From NCBI GenBank assembly GCA_910588845.1, contig CAJURU010000040.1, positions 1-22,592 of the forward strand: 22,592 nt of DNA. The letters run 5' to 3'. This DNA comes from an uncultured Lachnospiraceae bacterium (lineage in GTDB: Bacteria > Bacillota > Clostridia > Lachnospirales > Lachnospiraceae). The stretch's first letter is position 1; every line of letters starts with the position of its first letter. Position numbers and translations under genes: made by a program. The notes under the pieces were generated by a model, which was given only the letters and a program-made list of their open reading frames with translations, did no database searches and was not told the origin of the DNA. Shown one piece after another: positions 16,375-22,591 of this stretch.

Positions 16375-18726
16375 CTATTCTATATTTGATGTTTCAGCAG
16401 CAGAAATTTTTCGCAGGGGCAGCGCCGCTCCCGTCACCGCCGCCAGCACTGTCGCCGCTAGCACAGCAAGCGGATAGACCACATATACTTCAAGAGGCAC
16501 GACGTCAAATTCAATACTGTACGCGCCCATCATGTGAAAAATCGGCTCGATCGTCAGTTTAGACAAAGGCGTGGAAATTAAAGTCCCGATGACAATGGAA
16601 ATCAAAAGCACCATGCCAATACGCATAGACTGCCAGGCAACCAGGCAAGCATTTCCAAACCCCAATGCTTTGAGCATGGCAATTTCCCCTTTCTCTTTGG
16701 TGATAAAACTTTTTACCATCAGCACGGCAACCAGGATATTAATGCAGAGGATGATTCCCAAAATCAGACTTTTGACGCCCTCAAGCTGCCCTGCAACGTC
16801 GCCTATCATGTAACTGATATATTCTCCGGCTTCGTAGACGTCTGTTTCATCGAACACGCGCTTCAACAGTTTTTTCCGCTCACGCAACGTCTCGCCGTCC
16901 GGGTTATCCCGGTAACGGATTTGGATGCCGAAACTGCCTGCGGCGTAATTATAATCAACATCATCTCCCTCATAGAAACGAATGCCCTCCCCGAAATTAT
17001 TCATGCTCTGGTTGATTGCCGTCACCCGGTACTCCCTTACCTCGCCGCCCATATCAATTTTGACCTTGTCGCCGATTTGAGCGCCGATTTTATCTGCCAC
17101 CAGATAAGTAATCGCTACCTCGCCGTCATTTTCCGGAGGCGTCCCTTCCAGATAAGTATACTCATCCGCCCGCACTTCGCCTTTGCCCTTAAATGCTAGG
17201 GAGGACATTTTTTTATCACCATGCAAAATATAAAAACGGAACATAATTTCCTGAAAAACATCCGCGCGGATGCCATGGCTAAGAAGCGTCTCTTTTACCT
17301 CTTCCTGCTTTTTATCAATCATCTCTTCATTCGTTCCATTGGCGGAAAAGAGAAGTTCCTGGGAAATCACAAGGTCGCAGTCCGCCATGTTAAATAATGG
17401 CAGGAGCTTATCGGATTGCAGGGTATTGATACTATTTACCGGAATTATCACTAACAGCAGCCCCAACGTAAAAATCAAAATCATGGAAAGATAACGCCTG
17501 ACACTGCTCAAAACATCGTTTACCGCCAGAAACGCCGCCGGAGTTAAATGCGATTTTCCCAAACGCAGCAATCCTTTGCGCTGATAGCGTTCACCCATTT
17601 CACCGTTGCGAATAGCGGCAATCGGAGAAAATTTTTTAATTTTGTGCGTGCACAGATAGCAGAACCACACAACCACCGCCGCCGTACCCACAGCGCAAAT
17701 AACGTTGAGAAACGTCTTATTCTGCCCGGAGATGATAATGTTATTTGATACGCTCTGAATCAGCAGATTTCCAAAAGGAAAACTAAGCGTTAGCCCAAGT
17801 ATCGCGCCAACAACGGAAATTGCAAAATATTTAAGGATATAGAGCCCGCGGATTTTGCGGTTGGGAATCCCGATCGCTTTCATCACGCCGATCTCCCGGA
17901 ATTCCTCGCTGACCGTAAAACTAATCGTAAACTGCAAAATCACCATGGAAATCAGAATCAGGCAGATACTGACAATTAACACTATGGCCGCAATCAGCAT
18001 ATCCATGATATACATCATTTTCATACCTGCACGGTCAACGCTCATCATCGTCTTTACATTCAAAGCTTCAAATTTTTCCGTAAATGCATCGTCGCTGGTA
18101 TACACCAGCAGGGAATAAAACTTTGTGCATGTCTCACTCTCAAAAAAGTGACGGTCATTATCACTGACAAGAAACCGCGTCATCCCCATCATGGAAGAGC
18201 CAAAAAGCGCGTCCTTTGTGAAACCTTTTAACGTAAATTCCTTTGTTTTGCCTTCTGAAGTTATTTCTATTTTACCGCCTATATGGAAATCATTTTGCAC
18301 AGAATGAAAGATTTCCGCAGAGATATAAATTTCGCCGTCATTTACCCGGGTAATCTCCTGCCCATTCCCATCAAAGACCTTCGTGTCCCCAATTTGTGCA
18401 AGGACTACAGAGCTGGAATACTCAAACCGTTCTCCCTGCACATTGATACTCCTGGGATCAACCTGAACCATTTCCGACACACACAGTTCATATCCATTGT
18501 CGCGGGCAAACTCCTCCACACGTCCGGCTTCCTCTTCATAAGACGTGGCGTACCAATAATCCGGTACGTTGGCTATCTCAAAGTATCTGTCAAGCGCCAT
18601 GGCGACCGTAACCATATTATTCACGCTGCTCGCGGTGAACATTACGCCGAGTATGACAAAAATCAGTAAGATGCTGTTCATAGTCCTTTTGCGTTTTAAA
18701 TCTTTCTTCAATATTCGTAAATACAT
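16375..18726 (-). CDS. FtsX-like ABC transporter permease with two large extracellular domains
   Basis: A membrane protein of 783 aa built as a tandem. Transmembrane helix 1 (about 17-35) is followed by a MacB-type extracellular domain (about 40-230) and three helices of an FtsX domain (about 235-370, containing EIGVMKAIGI). Helix 5 (about 405-425), a second extracellular domain (about 430-650) and a second FtsX domain (about 655-775, with EIAMLKALGF) complete it. This is the mechanotransmission type used for lipoprotein, peptide or antibiotic export; the substrate is not evident. AAAGGGG lies before the ATG. It is the first gene of a four-gene operon with ATPase, regulator and kinase. The promoter region carries the attL-like end of the integrative element. 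Confidence 0.92.
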   Translation of the reverse strand: MYLRILKKDLKRKRTMNSILLIFVILGVMFTASSVNNMVTVAMALDRYFEIANVPDYWYATSYEEEAGRVEEFARDNGYELCVSEMVQVDPRSINVQGERFEYSSSVVLAQIGDTKVFDGNGQEITRVNDGEIYISAEIFHSVQNDFHIGGKIEITSEGKTKEFTLKGFTKDALFGSSMMGMTRFLVSDNDRHFFESETCTKFYSLLVYTSDDAFTEKFEALNVKTMMSVDRAGMKMMYIMDMLIAAIVLIVSICLILISMVILQFTISFTVSEEFREIGVMKAIGIPNRKIRGLYILKYFAISVVGAILGLTLSFPFGNLLIQSVSNNIIISGQNKTFLNVICAVGTAAVVVWFCYLCTHKIKKFSPIAAIRNGEMGERYQRKGLLRLGKSHLTPAAFLAVNDVLSSVRRYLSMILIFTLGLLLVIIPVNSINTLQSDKLLPLFNMADCDLVISQELLFSANGTNEEMIDKKQEEVKETLLSHGIRADVFQEIMFRFYILHGDKKMSSLAFKGKGEVRADEYTYLEGTPPENDGEVAITYLVADKIGAQIGDKVKIDMGGEVREYRVTAINQSMNNFGEGIRFYEGDDVDYNYAAGSFGIQIRYRDNPDGETLRERKKLLKRVFDETDVYEAGEYISYMIGDVAGQLEGVKSLILGIILCINILVAVLMVKSFITKEKGEIAMLKALGFGNACLVAWQSMRIGMVLLISIVIGTLISTPLSKLTIEPIFHMMGAYSIEFDVVPLEVYVVYPLAVLAATVLAAVTGAALPLRKISAAETSNIE

Positions 18727-18773
18727 CGCTTCGCCCCTTTCATTTTTATGAGTCTACGATAATATAAAAAATA

Positions 18774-18788
18774 TTAAATAATCCTTAA
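18774..18788 (+). repeat. attL-like 15-base direct repeat
   Basis: TTAAATAATCCTTAA matches 21651-21665 exactly. On the minus strand it reads TTAAGGATTATTTAA and falls where the -35 region of the permease operon would be expected, since TATATT follows on that strand (18760s). The flanking bases diverge on both sides, as expected at element borders. Confidence 0.75.
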
Positions 18789-18831
18789 ATTGTTTTTTCT
18801 GGAACCCTTTTAAAATGAGGGCTATGTAAAG

Positions 18832-18856
18832 TTTGTTGCTAATTTGCTGCTAACTT
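18832..18856 (+). repeat. Left arm-type tandem 11-base repeat
   Basis: TTTGTTGCTAA is followed directly by TTTGCTGCTAA, then CTT. The two 11-mers differ at one base. The block matches 21514-21538 at 22 of 25 bases in the same orientation. The 11-base period puts both copies on one face of the helix, as in arm sites bound by the N-terminal domain of Tn916-type integrases. Confidence 0.7.
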
Positions 18857-18907
18857 CCAGATATTTCCAGCTATCATTTGGACTAAATGTAATCAAGAAA
18901 AATTATT

Positions 18908-19252
18908 TTATGCCTTTTTCACATAGTCGGAGTAAATATATCCTTCTATTCCCTGCACGTTGATTCGTGTCCAGACGCCGGAAACTTCCAGCCCATCAAA
19001 AAGATTTCCTTTGTTCAGATGACGGATGATATTATCTCCAAAACCCGGCTCTTTTCTTACACGTACACCATCTCCAGTACATACACCCGCATACCCTGAC
19101 TGCGGCTGCTTGTTTTCACCTACAGAGATATATTGGGCAGCGCTGTAACCCGTGCATTCATTGTACCTTACCCGGTGCCATTTTGCACCCCGCTCAATAA
19201 TTTCCCTGATTCTCTGATTGACAGAATAATCTCTATTTGCGTTATAACCCAT
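18908..19252 (-). CDS. Small SH3-domain protein
   Basis: A protein of 114 aa. The C-terminal half (about 55-113) is a bacterial SH3 domain, with GDGVRVRKEPGFGDNIIRHL, GLEVSGVWTRI and a final GYIYSDYVKK. The N-terminal half (VNQRIREIIERGAKWHRVRYNECTGYSAAQYI) is not one I can name. There is no signal peptide or membrane segment. It could be the wall-binding end of a phage-type lysin or a stand-alone binding protein. The start at 19252 has AGAAGGTG upstream and obeys the promoter at 19305-19333; the longer frame starts upstream of that promoter and is not credible. It is divergent from the XRE repressor, inside the integrative element. Confidence 0.8.
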   Translation of the reverse strand: MGYNANRDYSVNQRIREIIERGAKWHRVRYNECTGYSAAQYISVGENKQPQSGYAGVCTGDGVRVRKEPGFGDNIIRHLNKGNLFDGLEVSGVWTRINVQGIEGYIYSDYVKKA

Positions 19253-19304
19253 ACTACACCTTCTTTCCTTTTTACTCTCAACAATATGCTGAGTTTGTAT
19301 TTGC

Positions 19305-19333
19305 ATTATATTCAATGTTTTATTGAGTGCCAA
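19305..19333 (-). promoter_or_regulatory. Promoter of the SH3-domain gene
   Basis: TTGGCA (19333-19328), a 17-base spacer, then a perfect TATAAT (19310-19305). An inverted repeat fills the spacer (next entry). Confidence 0.87.
19312..19326. promoter_or_regulatory. Operator-like palindrome between -35 and -10
   Basis: TCAATGTTTTATTGA is a TCAAT/ATTGA inverted repeat with a 5-base centre, lying wholly inside the SH3 promoter spacer. The neighbouring XRE repressor is the obvious candidate binder. Confidence 0.6.
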
Positions 19334-19363
19334 TAGATTTTTCTGCTTTTTCTAAACAATTTG

Positions 19364-19392
19364 TTGATACGCAGTCAATACTATGGTTTAAT
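19364..19392 (+). promoter_or_regulatory. Promoter of the XRE gene with overlapping inverted repeat
   Basis: TTGATA (19364-19369), a 17-base spacer, then TTTAAT (19387-19392), 20 bases before the ATG. The inverted repeat TTGA-N7-TCAA (19364-19378) overlaps the -35 and may be a second operator allowing autoregulation. Confidence 0.6.
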
Positions 19393-19411
19393 AAGTGTAA
19401 GAGGTGAAAAA

Positions 19412-19792
19412 ATGGAAAAAAACGAAATTGCTGCTAAATTAAAACAAGCCAGATTAAATTCTAAGATGACGCAAAAACAAGTCGCTGACATCTTAGGTAT
19501 GACATACCAGGCGATAAGCAATTACGAAAGAGGAAGAACAAAAGTAGAAAGCGATATTTTAGTCAAGTTATGTCATATATACGACGTATCTATCCACCAT
19601 ATATTATCGGATGCACCTGATGGCACAAAAACAGAGACGGATAATGATTTCTGCATACCTGATTTGCGTTTGCAAAATATCATACGCAATTATAACTGCT
19701 TGACAGAAGACGGCAAAAAAATACTTGCAGCTCAAGCAGAATTTTTATTAAGTAAATACCATACAGGGGACTCTGAATTAAAAACAGGTTAA
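19412..19792 (+). CDS. XRE-family helix-turn-helix repressor
   Basis: A protein of 126 aa. The N-terminal HTH_3 domain (about 5-60) reads IAAKLKQARLNSKMTQKQVADILGMTYQAISNYERG, a textbook Cro/CI-like fold. The C-terminal 50 residues (TEDGKKILAAQAEFLLSKY) are a short helical region as in small phage and ICE repressors. No peptidase domain is present, so it would not self-cleave after DNA damage. AAGAGGTG upstream decides the start at 19412. It is divergent from the SH3 gene with palindromes in the shared 160-base region, and is likely the maintenance repressor of the element. Confidence 0.92.
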   Translation: MEKNEIAAKLKQARLNSKMTQKQVADILGMTYQAISNYERGRTKVESDILVKLCHIYDVSIHHILSDAPDGTKTETDNDFCIPDLRLQNIIRNYNCLTEDGKKILAAQAEFLLSKYHTGDSELKTG

Positions 19793-19915
19793 GTTCAAAA
19801 TAATTTATCCTTCTATATGGCGCAAAGGATAGTTACGGGCATTGGGGATTTCTAATAATTAGCAAGGAACAATTTAACTGCATACCATTTTTTCTGGGTG
19901 TTTGAGACAAAATAC

Positions 19916-19944
19916 TTTACAACAAAGCTCTTTTCATCTAATAT
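19916..19944 (+). promoter_or_regulatory. Promoter of the 59-aa/GNAT/integrase operon
   Basis: TTTACA (19916-19921), a 17-base spacer, then TAATAT (19939-19944). It lies in the 258-base gap after the XRE gene. I see no gene in this gap; the rest is A/T-rich leader of about 100 bases. Confidence 0.65.
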
Positions 19945-20050
19945 GTCAGTATAGACAATGCTTTATTTATAATTTACAGTTATGCCCATTATACTTCATG
20001 CATCTACTGCATACGCTTATAATGAGCAGCCAAACAGAAAGGGTGATGAC

Positions 20051-20230
20051 ATGGCAACCAAAAGCATTCTTAAAAACATCGACATAAAGGATAAGAAACT
20101 GGGTAAGTCATTAGTTATCGCTTTGGAGAACGCCGCCGGGAAACATGCAAAGGATGTACAGCTGACCCGAACATATGAAGATGTCCGGGGAGACAAACTT
20201 AGGAGCATTTTAAACAATGAACGGTTATAA
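20051..20230 (+). CDS. 59-aa protein, possible antitoxin of the GNAT protein
   Basis: A small basic protein of 59 aa, beginning MATKSILKNIDIKDKKLG, with a central ALENAAGKHAKDVQLTRTYEDV. It has no ribbon-helix-helix or helix-turn-helix that I can recognise, no signal peptide and no membrane segment. GAAAGGGTGATGAC upstream fixes the start at 20051. Its last 14 bases overlap the start of the GNAT gene, so the two are translationally coupled. From memory, similar small proteins occur before similar acetyltransferases in mobile elements of Firmicutes. The antitoxin role is inferred from this arrangement only. Confidence 0.75.
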   Translation: MATKSILKNIDIKDKKLGKSLVIALENAAGKHAKDVQLTRTYEDVRGDKLRSILNNERL

Positions 20231-20831
20231 AGGCGTTAATTTAAGAGATATATTATTAAACGACACTTTGGGAGAGAGCGCTGCAAGAAGCCTTCTCTCC
20301 TCTTTTTCTTTTCCTTTAAATCCAGACGTAGAATATTTCCTGAAAAATGTAGCTATAGAATTTTCCAGGCAAAGTATTTCCAGTACTTACCTGATAATGG
20401 CCTCTTTTCGCGGTACATATGTGTTGGCCGGCTATTTTACTCTGGCCAATAAAATTTTCTGCATCGACAAGCAATGCCTCCCTAACCGGAAGTGGAGGAG
20501 CAGATTATCTAAATTTGACCAGTTTGACAATGAAATTCAAAGATACACCATTTCCGCACCGCTTATCGGCCAATTAGGCAAAAACTATGCAAACTCCTAC
20601 GACAAACTCATTACCGGTGACGAACTGCTAAGGCTGGCGCTTGACAAAGTACGCGAAATGCAGAACATTGTCGGTGGTAAAATCGTTTATCTTGAATGTG
20701 AACAAAAGGATTCGCTGATTGATTTTTATTCCAGAAATGGTTTTGTAAATTTGGGGCTGCGGTCATTGGATAAAGATGAGACGGATAAACTTTCCGGCCA
20801 CTATCTGGTGCAGATGCTCAGATATATGTGA
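20217..20831 (+). CDS. GNAT-family acetyltransferase, TacT/AtaT-like, possible toxin
   Basis: A protein of 204 aa. The order of elements follows the GNAT fold as in TacT-type toxins: PDVEYFLKNVAIEFSRQ helix, strand and VLAGYFTLANK, SAPLIGQLGKNYAN, helix GDELLRLALDKV, then GGKIVYLECEQKDSLIDFYSRNGFVNLG. The usual acetyl-CoA loop R/Q-x-x-G-x-G/A is not canonical here (NYANSYDKLITGDELL), which is odd and may mark a divergent subfamily. It is longer than the approximately 170 aa of TacT, with an extra N-terminal segment. TacT-like toxins acetylate aminoacyl-tRNA; whether this one does is unknown. AGGAG lies 12 bases before the ATG, and the integrase gene follows 16 bases after the stop. Confidence 0.82.
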   Translation: MNGYKGVNLRDILLNDTLGESAARSLLSSFSFPLNPDVEYFLKNVAIEFSRQSISSTYLIMASFRGTYVLAGYFTLANKIFCIDKQCLPNRKWRSRLSKFDQFDNEIQRYTISAPLIGQLGKNYANSYDKLITGDELLRLALDKVREMQNIVGGKIVYLECEQKDSLIDFYSRNGFVNLGLRSLDKDETDKLSGHYLVQMLRYM

Positions 20832-20847
20832 GAAGGAGTATCATACC

Positions 20848-21506
20848 ATGGCAAAACATCGAAAAAGAATGAAACTTCCCAACAACTTTGGAAGCATAAA
20901 ATATTTAGGGAAGGGCAGACGCAGGCCTTACGGCGTATATCCCCCGGTCACCGAATATAGTTTACACGAGCCGATTACCCCCAAAGCTCTGGCATATGCG
21001 GAGACATGGGAGGAAGGTTATGAAATTCTCACCACCTATCATATGGAGAAGGCTGGAAAAATAACGGTAAACCGCGGCATGTTTATCGACCGCACGCCTA
21101 CGTTTTCAGAAGTGTATGAGGGCTTTTTTCGCGAGAAATTTTATGACTCGCCAAAGAAGCTCTCCAAAGCGTCTATGGCGTCCACCAGAGCCGCCTTCAA
21201 CAACTGCGCTTCTATCCATAACATACAATTCGGACAGCTCAAATACGATGATTTGCAGGACATATTGAATAATTGCCAGCTCAAACATGCATCCTTGGAG
21301 CTAATCGTCAGTTTACTGCACCAGATGTACAAATATGCGTTAAAATACGAAATTGCAGACAAAGACTACTCCGCCTTTCTCTATCTGCCCAAAGAGGACG
21401 ATGACAGCGCAGGCATTCCTTCGGCAATGATATCACTAACGCCAGATATGGACACCGAAGCCTGGAAGAACTTCGCGCTGAAATTGAGAAGATACAGATT
21501 CCCTGA
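20848..21506 (+). pseudogene. Tyrosine integrase with internal deletion and frame change
   Basis: GAAGGAG precedes the ATG at 20848. Residues 1-190 are the intact front of a phage/ICE-type integrase: an arm-binding-like N-terminus (KRMKLPNNFGSIKYLGKGRRRP) and a SAM-like core-binding domain (FSEVYEGFFREKF to HQMYKYALKYEIADKDYS). At about 21414 this frame leaves homology. The other frame then reads HSFGNDITNA then RYGHRSLEELRAEIEKI, ending in TGA at 21506: the normal C-terminal end with the Tyr of the YGH box. The catalytic Arg and HxxR region between is missing, so the gene cannot encode an active recombinase. The formal frame runs on to 21609 with meaningless sequence. Confidence 0.85.
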
Positions 21507-21513
21507 TTTTTTA

Positions 21514-21538
21514 TTTGTTGCCAATTTGTTACTAACTT
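21514..21538 (+). repeat. Right arm-type tandem 11-base repeat
   Basis: TTTGTTGCCAA is followed directly by TTTGTTACTAA, then CTT, seven bases past the true integrase stop codon. It matches the left block (18832-18856) at 22 of 25 bases. The right attachment-like core lies 112 bases further on. Confidence 0.7.
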
Positions 21539-21650
21539 TATCCGACTTTGGTATTTTACTGCCTGCCGCAGCCCGTTTCAGAGACAATCTTAAATTCCGC
21601 ATTATATAAAATATTGCCGTAAAATAAGGCGTTGCGCAAACATACCTTTT

Positions 21651-21665
21651 TTAAATAATCCTTAA
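21651..21665 (+). repeat. attR-like 15-base direct repeat
   Basis: TTAAATAATCCTTAA is identical to 18774-18788 and oriented the same way. It follows the integrase remnant, the usual position for an attachment site. Downstream sequence (TCGTTCTTTGCC) should be original chromosome. Confidence 0.75.
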
Positions 21666-21774
21666 TCGTTCTTTGCCAAAAACGCATGTCGCAAAATGGA
21701 GCAGCTCTAACCAGGAAACATATTGAAAAAGATTTTTACATATCATTTTTTGTTCTACAAACAAGAAATTATTT

Positions 21775-22398
21775 TTAAGTTAAATCTAAAAATCTGCCCG
21801 CCAGTTTATATACCTGTTCTATTTCTTTAGATGATAAATCCCATGAATTTAATTCCGCCGAAATCAATTCGGGATATTTTTTGCTAATATCCCTCAAAGC
21901 ATTCCCTACTGATTTTCGCACATATTCACTTGTATCTTCTCTGTGAGCAGATAATAACTGTATTGCTATTTGAGGATTATCCCTAAAATAAGGACGACTT
22001 GTCCATATTCTTAATCCTTCGGAAACAGCTCTGCGAACATTAGCACAATCGCTAATTAGCCACTCTTTAATTAGAGGCAATGCTACATCATACCCAATCA
22101 TTTTGCAGTGATTATCAAAAGCCATAGCCAGGACTTCCTGTACTTTCCAACTATCATGCTGGCTAACAGTATCTTTCAAAAAAGAAAGCGCAGAAGTATT
22201 GCGATGCGCCGAATATCCCAAAAGCAAAACACCCACTTCTTGTATTTGAAAGTTATCCGAATAATAAATCTCAATTCCCATGTTAAAACAGTCATTGAGA
22301 GAATGTGATTTATAATATTTCTCTGCTTCACGTTTCACAAGTTTAAGAGAATCTTTTTGGGGGATTATTTCCGCTAAATACTTCATATATCCATTCAT
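21775..22398 (-). CDS. HEAT-repeat protein of the DNA alkylation repair (AlkC/AlkD-like) type
   Basis: A protein of 207 aa, all helical. Repeats resembling HEAT pairs include EVGVLLLGYSAHRNTSALSFLKD, CANVRRAVSEGLRIWTSRPYFRDNP and DTSEYVRKSVGNALRDISKKYPELI. The last, with YVRKSVGNxLxDISK, is the hallmark of AlkC/AlkD-type DNA glycosylases, which remove alkylated bases without flipping them. Length is slightly below AlkD (about 237 aa), so some members may have other roles. GGAG sits 8 bases before the ATG. It is outside the integrative element and downstream of tRNA-Leu(AAG), separated by that tRNA's terminator. Activity is not established from sequence. Confidence 0.8.
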   Translation of the reverse strand: MNGYMKYLAEIIPQKDSLKLVKREAEKYYKSHSLNDCFNMGIEIYYSDNFQIQEVGVLLLGYSAHRNTSALSFLKDTVSQHDSWKVQEVLAMAFDNHCKMIGYDVALPLIKEWLISDCANVRRAVSEGLRIWTSRPYFRDNPQIAIQLLSAHREDTSEYVRKSVGNALRDISKKYPELISAELNSWDLSSKEIEQVYKLAGRFLDLT

Positions 22399-22450
22399 TT
22401 ACCATACTCCAAAGTTAGTGTGTATTTACGATTGGCATAAATAAGAATTA

Positions 22451-22459
22451 TTCCTATAA
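22451..22459 (-). other. Post-terminator TTATAGGAA motif (copy 3)
   Basis: TTATAGGAA on the minus strand overlaps the end of the U-tract of the tRNA-Leu(AAG) terminator. It shares 9 bases with the 12-base motif at 9877-9888 and 13203-13214. Confidence 0.5.
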
Positions 22460-22493
22460 AAACAGGGAAACCTTAATATAATTAAGGTTTCCC
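22458..22493 (-). terminator. Rho-independent terminator of tRNA-Leu(AAG)
   Basis: A perfect 13-base stem (22465-22477 with 22481-22493; GGGAAACCTTAAT and its complement) has a 3-base loop, followed on the minus strand by TGTTTTTAT. It lies 14 bases after the tRNA 3' end. Confidence 0.9.
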
Positions 22494-22507
22494 ACACTTA
22501 TAACGAA

Positions 22508-22591
22508 TGCGGAAGATGGGACTTGAACCCACACGTCTATACAGACACAAGATCCTTAGTCTTGCCTGTCTGCCAATTCCAGCACTTCCGC
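22508..22591 (-). tRNA. tRNA-Leu (anticodon AAG)
   Basis: A class II tRNA of 84 bases. The acceptor stem GCGGAAG/CTTCCGC has discriminator A at 22508 and no encoded CCA. The anticodon stem CAAGA/TCTTG encloses loop CTAAGGA, giving anticodon AAG for CUU (and other CUN codons if A34 becomes inosine). It shares its T-arm with the tRNA-Leu(CAG) at 9926. The gene is complete; its promoter lies beyond the window. Confidence 0.95.

Larger units (their letters stand above)
18774..21665 (+). mobile_element. Decayed minimal integrative element with attL/attR-like ends
   Basis: The same 15 bases, TTAAATAATCCTTAA, occur exactly at 18774-18788 and 21651-21665 in the same orientation. Inside each end is a tandem pair of 11-base motifs resembling arm-type sites. 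Between lie an SH3-domain gene, an XRE repressor, a 59-aa gene overlapping a GNAT gene, and a tyrosine integrase pseudogene next to the right end. Integrase at one end, divergent repressor and direct-repeat ends together indicate an integrated element of about 2.9 kb. There are no conjugation, replication or capsid genes, so it is either a satellite or a remnant. The integrase damage suggests it is now fixed. Confidence 0.78.

Noticed and set aside
13625..18726. Classical BceRS-BceAB bacitracin module
   Set aside because: The kinase has a long extracellular loop rather than the short intramembrane type, and the permease is a tandem with two large extracellular domains instead of the ten-helix BceB with one.
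21415..21609. A novel C-terminal domain on the integrase (continuing frame to 21609)
   Set aside because: The other frame over the same bases gives a clear integrase tail ending in the YGH box, so the continuing frame is out-of-register read-through after a deletion.
22508..22591. tRNA-Leu(AAG) as the attachment site of the integrative element
   Set aside because: No copy of the tRNA 3' end appears near 18.8 or 21.6 kb, and the direct repeats lie over 800 bases away, beyond the alkylation-repair-like gene.
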